Of a DNA stretch of 64,000 bases, positions 61,535 through 64,000 are shown one piece after another (position 1 is the stretch's first letter; the number at the start of each line of letters is the position of its first letter). The notes under the pieces are model-generated. The model was not told the origin of the DNA, searched no databases, and worked only from the letters and a program-made list of their open reading frames with translations. Made by a program: the position numbers and the translations under genes. The stretch comes from Methylomagnum ishizawai (GTDB lineage Bacteria > Pseudomonadota > Gammaproteobacteria > Methylococcales > Methylococcaceae): the NCBI RefSeq assembly GCF_019670005.1, contig NZ_AP019783.1, positions 888,501 to 952,500 of the forward strand. Reading direction: 5' to 3'.

Positions 61535-62584
61535 TCACACCGTGTAGTCCACCTGCTGCACCGTGCCCGTGCCACCGTCCTCGTGCAAAAACAGGCCGGT
61601 GGCGGCCACCTGGCCGAGGTTGCGGTTTTGTCCATCGTTCAATTGGAACGGCGTGGCGGCGCTGCCGAGATAGATCGCCCCGACCCCCATCTGCCCCAGC
61701 CCCACCAGTTTCGATCCGCCCGCGTCGTCGCGCACCCAGAGCCTGAGCTGGTCGTAGACCGCATCCCCCTCGTCGATGAAGCCGTTGTGGTCTTGGTCGT
61801 ACTGGGCCAGCTCCGCGAAGCCGCTGCCGGAGGTCGGCCCGAACAACTCCTTGCCGTTGTCGATGCTGCCGTTGCCGTTCTTGTCCAGGGCCAGGAGGGC
61901 GCTGCCGGGTTTCAGGTTGGCGATTTGTTCGCTGTGGCCGTCGCTGTCGAGATCGAACTCGAAGCGGGCGTCGCCGAGTTCCGCCGCCTTGCCACCGTAG
62001 TTGATGACCAGCGGGTCGACCTTGGCCGGGGCGTTCGCCGCCGCCGCCCCGATTTGCAGGCGCGAGGTGAATTCCCGGCTCATGTTGAGCTTAGCCGAGA
62101 ATTGCAGGGTCTGGCCATCGGCGGTCTTGATCGTCCCGCTGGCGCTGAACGAAGTGGCTTCCGTTTCCCGGCGGGTCACGGTGGTGCTGAGCGTCAAGCC
62201 GGTGTTGTTGGAATTGGCGCGGGCCGGGGTGGATGGGCTGGCGCTGGGGGTGGTGGTGGAACCGCCTTGCAGTGCCTGCCGCAACTGCCCCGGTGTCGCG
62301 ACCACCAGATCGTGGCCGGTGACGAGCTTGAACAGGCGGCGGATCAGGGCGATGTTGAGCCGGTCCTTGGAACTCAAGCCATCGTCCGGGTCGGTGGAAC
62401 CACCCGTCGGAGCCGAGGCGGCGGCGCTCAGGGCTTGGTCGCTGAGGGTCAGCATATCGGTGACGGTGGCGCGGGCGCCGCTTTCGGACGGCGTGGCGCG
62501 GATTTGCAGGGAAGTTTGGCGGCTTTCGGTCTGGCTGGCCTGATGCCGGGTTTGCATCTGGATGGACGATGAGACGACGCGCAT
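61535..62584 (-). CDS. EF-hand-like calcium-binding protein, unknown role
   Basis: A 349-residue protein with no signal peptide. Residues 1-160 are Ser/Thr/Gln-rich and poorly structured. The C-terminal half holds three Asp-rich calcium-type loops: DLDSDGHSEQ (about 212), LDKNGNGSIDNGKELFG (about 233) and YDQDHNGFIDEGDAVYDQLRLW (about 262). This pattern (D-x-[DN]-x-[DN]-G) followed by LFG is frequent in large secreted calcium-dependent proteins, often type I-secreted. The N-terminal methionine-rich start MRVVSSSIQMQTRHQ is unusual. Export, if any, would need a C-terminal signal; the C-terminus (GTGTVQQVDYTV) is compatible but not diagnostic. Confidence 0.65.
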   Translation of the reverse strand: MRVVSSSIQMQTRHQASQTESRQTSLQIRATPSESGARATVTDMLTLSDQALSAAASAPTGGSTDPDDGLSSKDRLNIALIRRLFKLVTGHDLVVATPGQLRQALQGGSTTTPSASPSTPARANSNNTGLTLSTTVTRRETEATSFSASGTIKTADGQTLQFSAKLNMSREFTSRLQIGAAAANAPAKVDPLVINYGGKAAELGDARFEFDLDSDGHSEQIANLKPGSALLALDKNGNGSIDNGKELFGPTSGSGFAELAQYDQDHNGFIDEGDAVYDQLRLWVRDDAGGSKLVGLGQMGVGAIYLGSAATPFQLNDGQNRNLGQVAATGLFLHEDGGTGTVQQVDYTV

Positions 62585-62706
62585 GGCTGGACCTCCGGGC
62601 GGGCGGGTAATGGGTTATCGACCGGCGCGGCCAGGGCTTGAGTCCCGTGCGTATCGGCTTGTAACGCCTATAATGGCGCTCCGATCCAAGCCGACCCGAG
62701 TCACCC

Positions 62707-63210
62707 ATGTCCCGCTGGCGACCCGCCACCCCCAAATCCTCCCCCTATATCACCGCCCCCGGCTACCGCCGCCTCGAAATCGAACTCAAGGCGCTGTGGG
62801 AACGCCGCGCCGACGTGACCCAGCACCTCGCCGCCGCCGCCGCCGAGGGCGACCGCTCGGAGAACGCCGAGTACCTCTACCGCAAGAAGGAACTGCGCGG
62901 CATCGACCGCCGCATCCGCTATCTGCAAAAGCGCCTGCCATTGCTGACGGTGGTGGACCAAGCGCCGAAGCCGGGCGACCGGGTGTTCTTCGGGGCTTGG
63001 GTGACTTTGGAGGACGAGGCCGGGAACGAAACCACCTACCGCATCGTCGGCGCGGACGAGATCGACACCCAGCGGGGCTGGATCAGCGTGGACGCGCCCT
63101 TGGCGCGGGCGCTGCTCAAGAAGGCCATCGACGACGAGGTGAGCGTGGCGACACCGGGCGGGTTGGCGCGGTGGTTCGTCGTCGCTGTGCGCTATGGGGA
63201 AGGGGAATAG
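62707..63210 (+). CDS. greB: Transcription elongation factor GreB
   Basis: This 167-residue factor rescues backtracked RNA polymerase by stimulating transcript cleavage. The N-terminal coiled coil (about 12-80) carries the acidic tip ([28 protein letters not shown]), with D and E residues that place magnesium in the active site. The C-terminal FKBP-like domain (about 90-160) contains [24 protein letters not shown]. The basic patch in the coiled coil and the length point to GreB rather than GreA. A consensus -10 TATAAT at 62669-62674 lies 33 bp before the start. Confidence 0.94.
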   Translation: MSRWRPATPKSSPYITAPGYRRLEIELKALWERRADVTQHLAAAAAEGDRSENAEYLYRKKELRGIDRRIRYLQKRLPLLTVVDQAPKPGDRVFFGAWVTLEDEAGNETTYRIVGADEIDTQRGWISVDAPLARALLKKAIDDEVSVATPGGLARWFVVAVRYGEGE

Positions 63211-63263
63211 GCCGTCGGCCACCGGATTGAGGGGCGGAAACCCGCCCCCGATGGCCCACGGCC
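63210..63263. terminator. Long hairpin between greB and the convergent phosphodiesterase gene
   Basis: GGCCGTCGGCCA (63210-63221) pairs perfectly with TGGCCCACGGCC (63252-63263) apart from one mismatch, and an inner GGGGCGG/CCGCCCC hairpin (63231-63248) fills the loop. No T-run, but its position between converging stops suggests bidirectional termination or transcript-end protection. Confidence 0.65.
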
Positions 63264-63270
63264 AAACGCC

Positions 63271-64000
63271 TTAGAGTCCCATGCAGTTGGCGTAATAGGT
63301 CACGGTGCCCGGCCAGTCGGAGAAGATGCCCCGGATGCCCACTTGGCGGCCCAGCACGTCCAGCGCCTCCAGGGCCACGCCTTCGTTTTTCTTGTTGGCG
63401 AGTACGTTCTCGACGCTCTGGTAATAGAACCCGCCGCTGCCGTCGGCCAGGATGCCGGAACGTTCCAGGGTCCAGGTGATGAGGTCGAGTCCGACCGCCT
63501 TGGCGGCTTTGGCTGCCTTGGAGGGCACGAAGCCGGTGCCCGCCTTGTTCGGGGCCAGCAAGACCCAGGTCGGCGGTGCCCAAATCTTCACGCCCTGGTC
63601 CACCCAGCTTTGCATTTCGGCCTGGGTCGGGACCGGGATCGGCGGGTTGGCGGTCAGGTCGGCGTCGTCGAGGTAGACCGCCTGGGCACCGAACGCGGGT
63701 TCGTTCTGGACCCAGTACAGCACGTCGCCAAGGTTGAAGGACTGGGCGAACACCTGGGAGGCCGGCACCCCGGCTTCCTTGTACTCGTCGATCATCTTCT
63801 GGGCGTATTGCTCCTGGCTGAAGCCATCGAACGGCATGGCGACCGAGGGCGATTTCAGTTCCGGGGTCATCTTCACGCCCAGCCGCTTGAACAGCGCGAT
63901 GCTTTCCTTATGGGTCATCAAGGTGCCGCTGGAAGGACCGGCGAACAAATCGGTGCGGAAGGAGGCGGTGCCGCCCTGGTATTCCTCGGGGGTTTTGGCG
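63271..64000 (-). CDS. Glycerophosphodiester phosphodiesterase (C-terminal part, cut by window end)
   Basis: The frame runs off the right edge, so only about 243 C-terminal residues are seen. It resembles the glycerophosphodiester phosphodiesterase TIM barrel: residues just inside the edge read TSFRTDLF-type substrate loop positions, then [14 protein letters not shown] (the conserved TPELK region), [14 protein letters not shown] (QSF), and IWAPPTWVL. Such enzymes release glycerol-3-phosphate from phospholipid head groups and are often periplasmic. A TRP/W-rich end and a C-terminal [15 protein letters not shown] match GlpQ-like enzymes (SDFPD-type end). The upstream start and signal lie outside the window. 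Confidence 0.8.
   Translation of the reverse strand, partial: AKTPEEYQGGTASFRTDLFAGPSSGTLMTHKESIALFKRLGVKMTPELKSPSVAMPFDGFSQEQYAQKMIDEYKEAGVPASQVFAQSFNLGDVLYWVQNEPAFGAQAVYLDDADLTANPPIPVPTQAEMQSWVDQGVKIWAPPTWVLLAPNKAGTGFVPSKAAKAAKAVGLDLITWTLERSGILADGSGGFYYQSVENVLANKKNEGVALEALDVLGRQVGIRGIFSDWPGTVTYYANCMGL

Overview
The window is chromosomal DNA from a GC-rich gammaproteobacterium. The gene order ftsE-ftsX-rpoH, the NasST-controlled assimilatory nitrate cluster, a two-subunit pyruvate carboxylase, FabI, GreB, a PEP-CTERM protein and two heavy-metal RND systems fit a methanotroph of the Methylococcus/Methylomagnum type. That placement is inference: no methane oxidation genes lie in the window.

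Layout. (1) 1-4.0 kb is an AT-rich accessory segment. It holds a type II restriction-modification system with a controller protein and a 5'-truncated helicase-nuclease remnant, and it abuts the 3' end of a tRNA-Arg(CCU) gene, a classic integration point. (2) 4.2-10.7 kb holds core genes: pycA-pycB, a Zur-type regulator, ftsE-ftsX and rpoH. The rpoH promoter carries a perfect CIRCE operator. (3) 10.8-17.6 kb holds single genes: a PmtA-like methyltransferase, a small conserved protein, a degenerate sigma54-activator-like protein, fabI, a soluble CZB chemoreceptor, a cupin and a PEP-CTERM protein. (4) 17.9-25.8 kb is a peptide-type ABC transporter operon (lipoprotein SBP and two permeases, no ATPase) with a 1119-residue, internally duplicated TPR-glycosyltransferase gene inside it. 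(5) 25.9-28.0 kb holds a 2OG-Fe(II) oxygenase, a NERD protein, a GNAT and a very small ORF.

(6) 28.1-41.0 kb is the nitrate assimilation regulon: NNP transporter, PP2C-kinase fusion, nirB, nirD, nitrate reductase, nasS, nasT and an AlgE-like porin. Three separate leaders (before the transporter, nirB and the porin) each carry two AxxGxx hexaloop hairpins, the second overlapping an intrinsic terminator. This is the expected layout of an RNA target of the ANTAR antiterminator NasT. Two of the leaders also have a well-formed sigma54 -24/-12 promoter just upstream. The model is nitrogen starvation (sigma54/NtrC) for initiation plus nitrate (NasS-NasT) for read-through, and it places the porin in the same regulon as a candidate outer-membrane nitrate channel.

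(7) 41.3-42.6 kb encodes an FHA-PP2C phosphatase. (8) 42.7-56.7 kb holds two CzcCBA/CusCBA-like metal efflux systems, separated by an XpaC-like membrane protein, a proline-rich membrane protein, a beta-gamma-crystallin and a TPR remnant. (9) 57.2-64 kb holds two secreted proteins of unknown function, a radical SAM/SPASM protein with a duplicated C-terminal domain, a BamE-like lipoprotein, an EF-hand-like protein, greB and the 3' part of a glycerophosphodiester phosphodiesterase gene.
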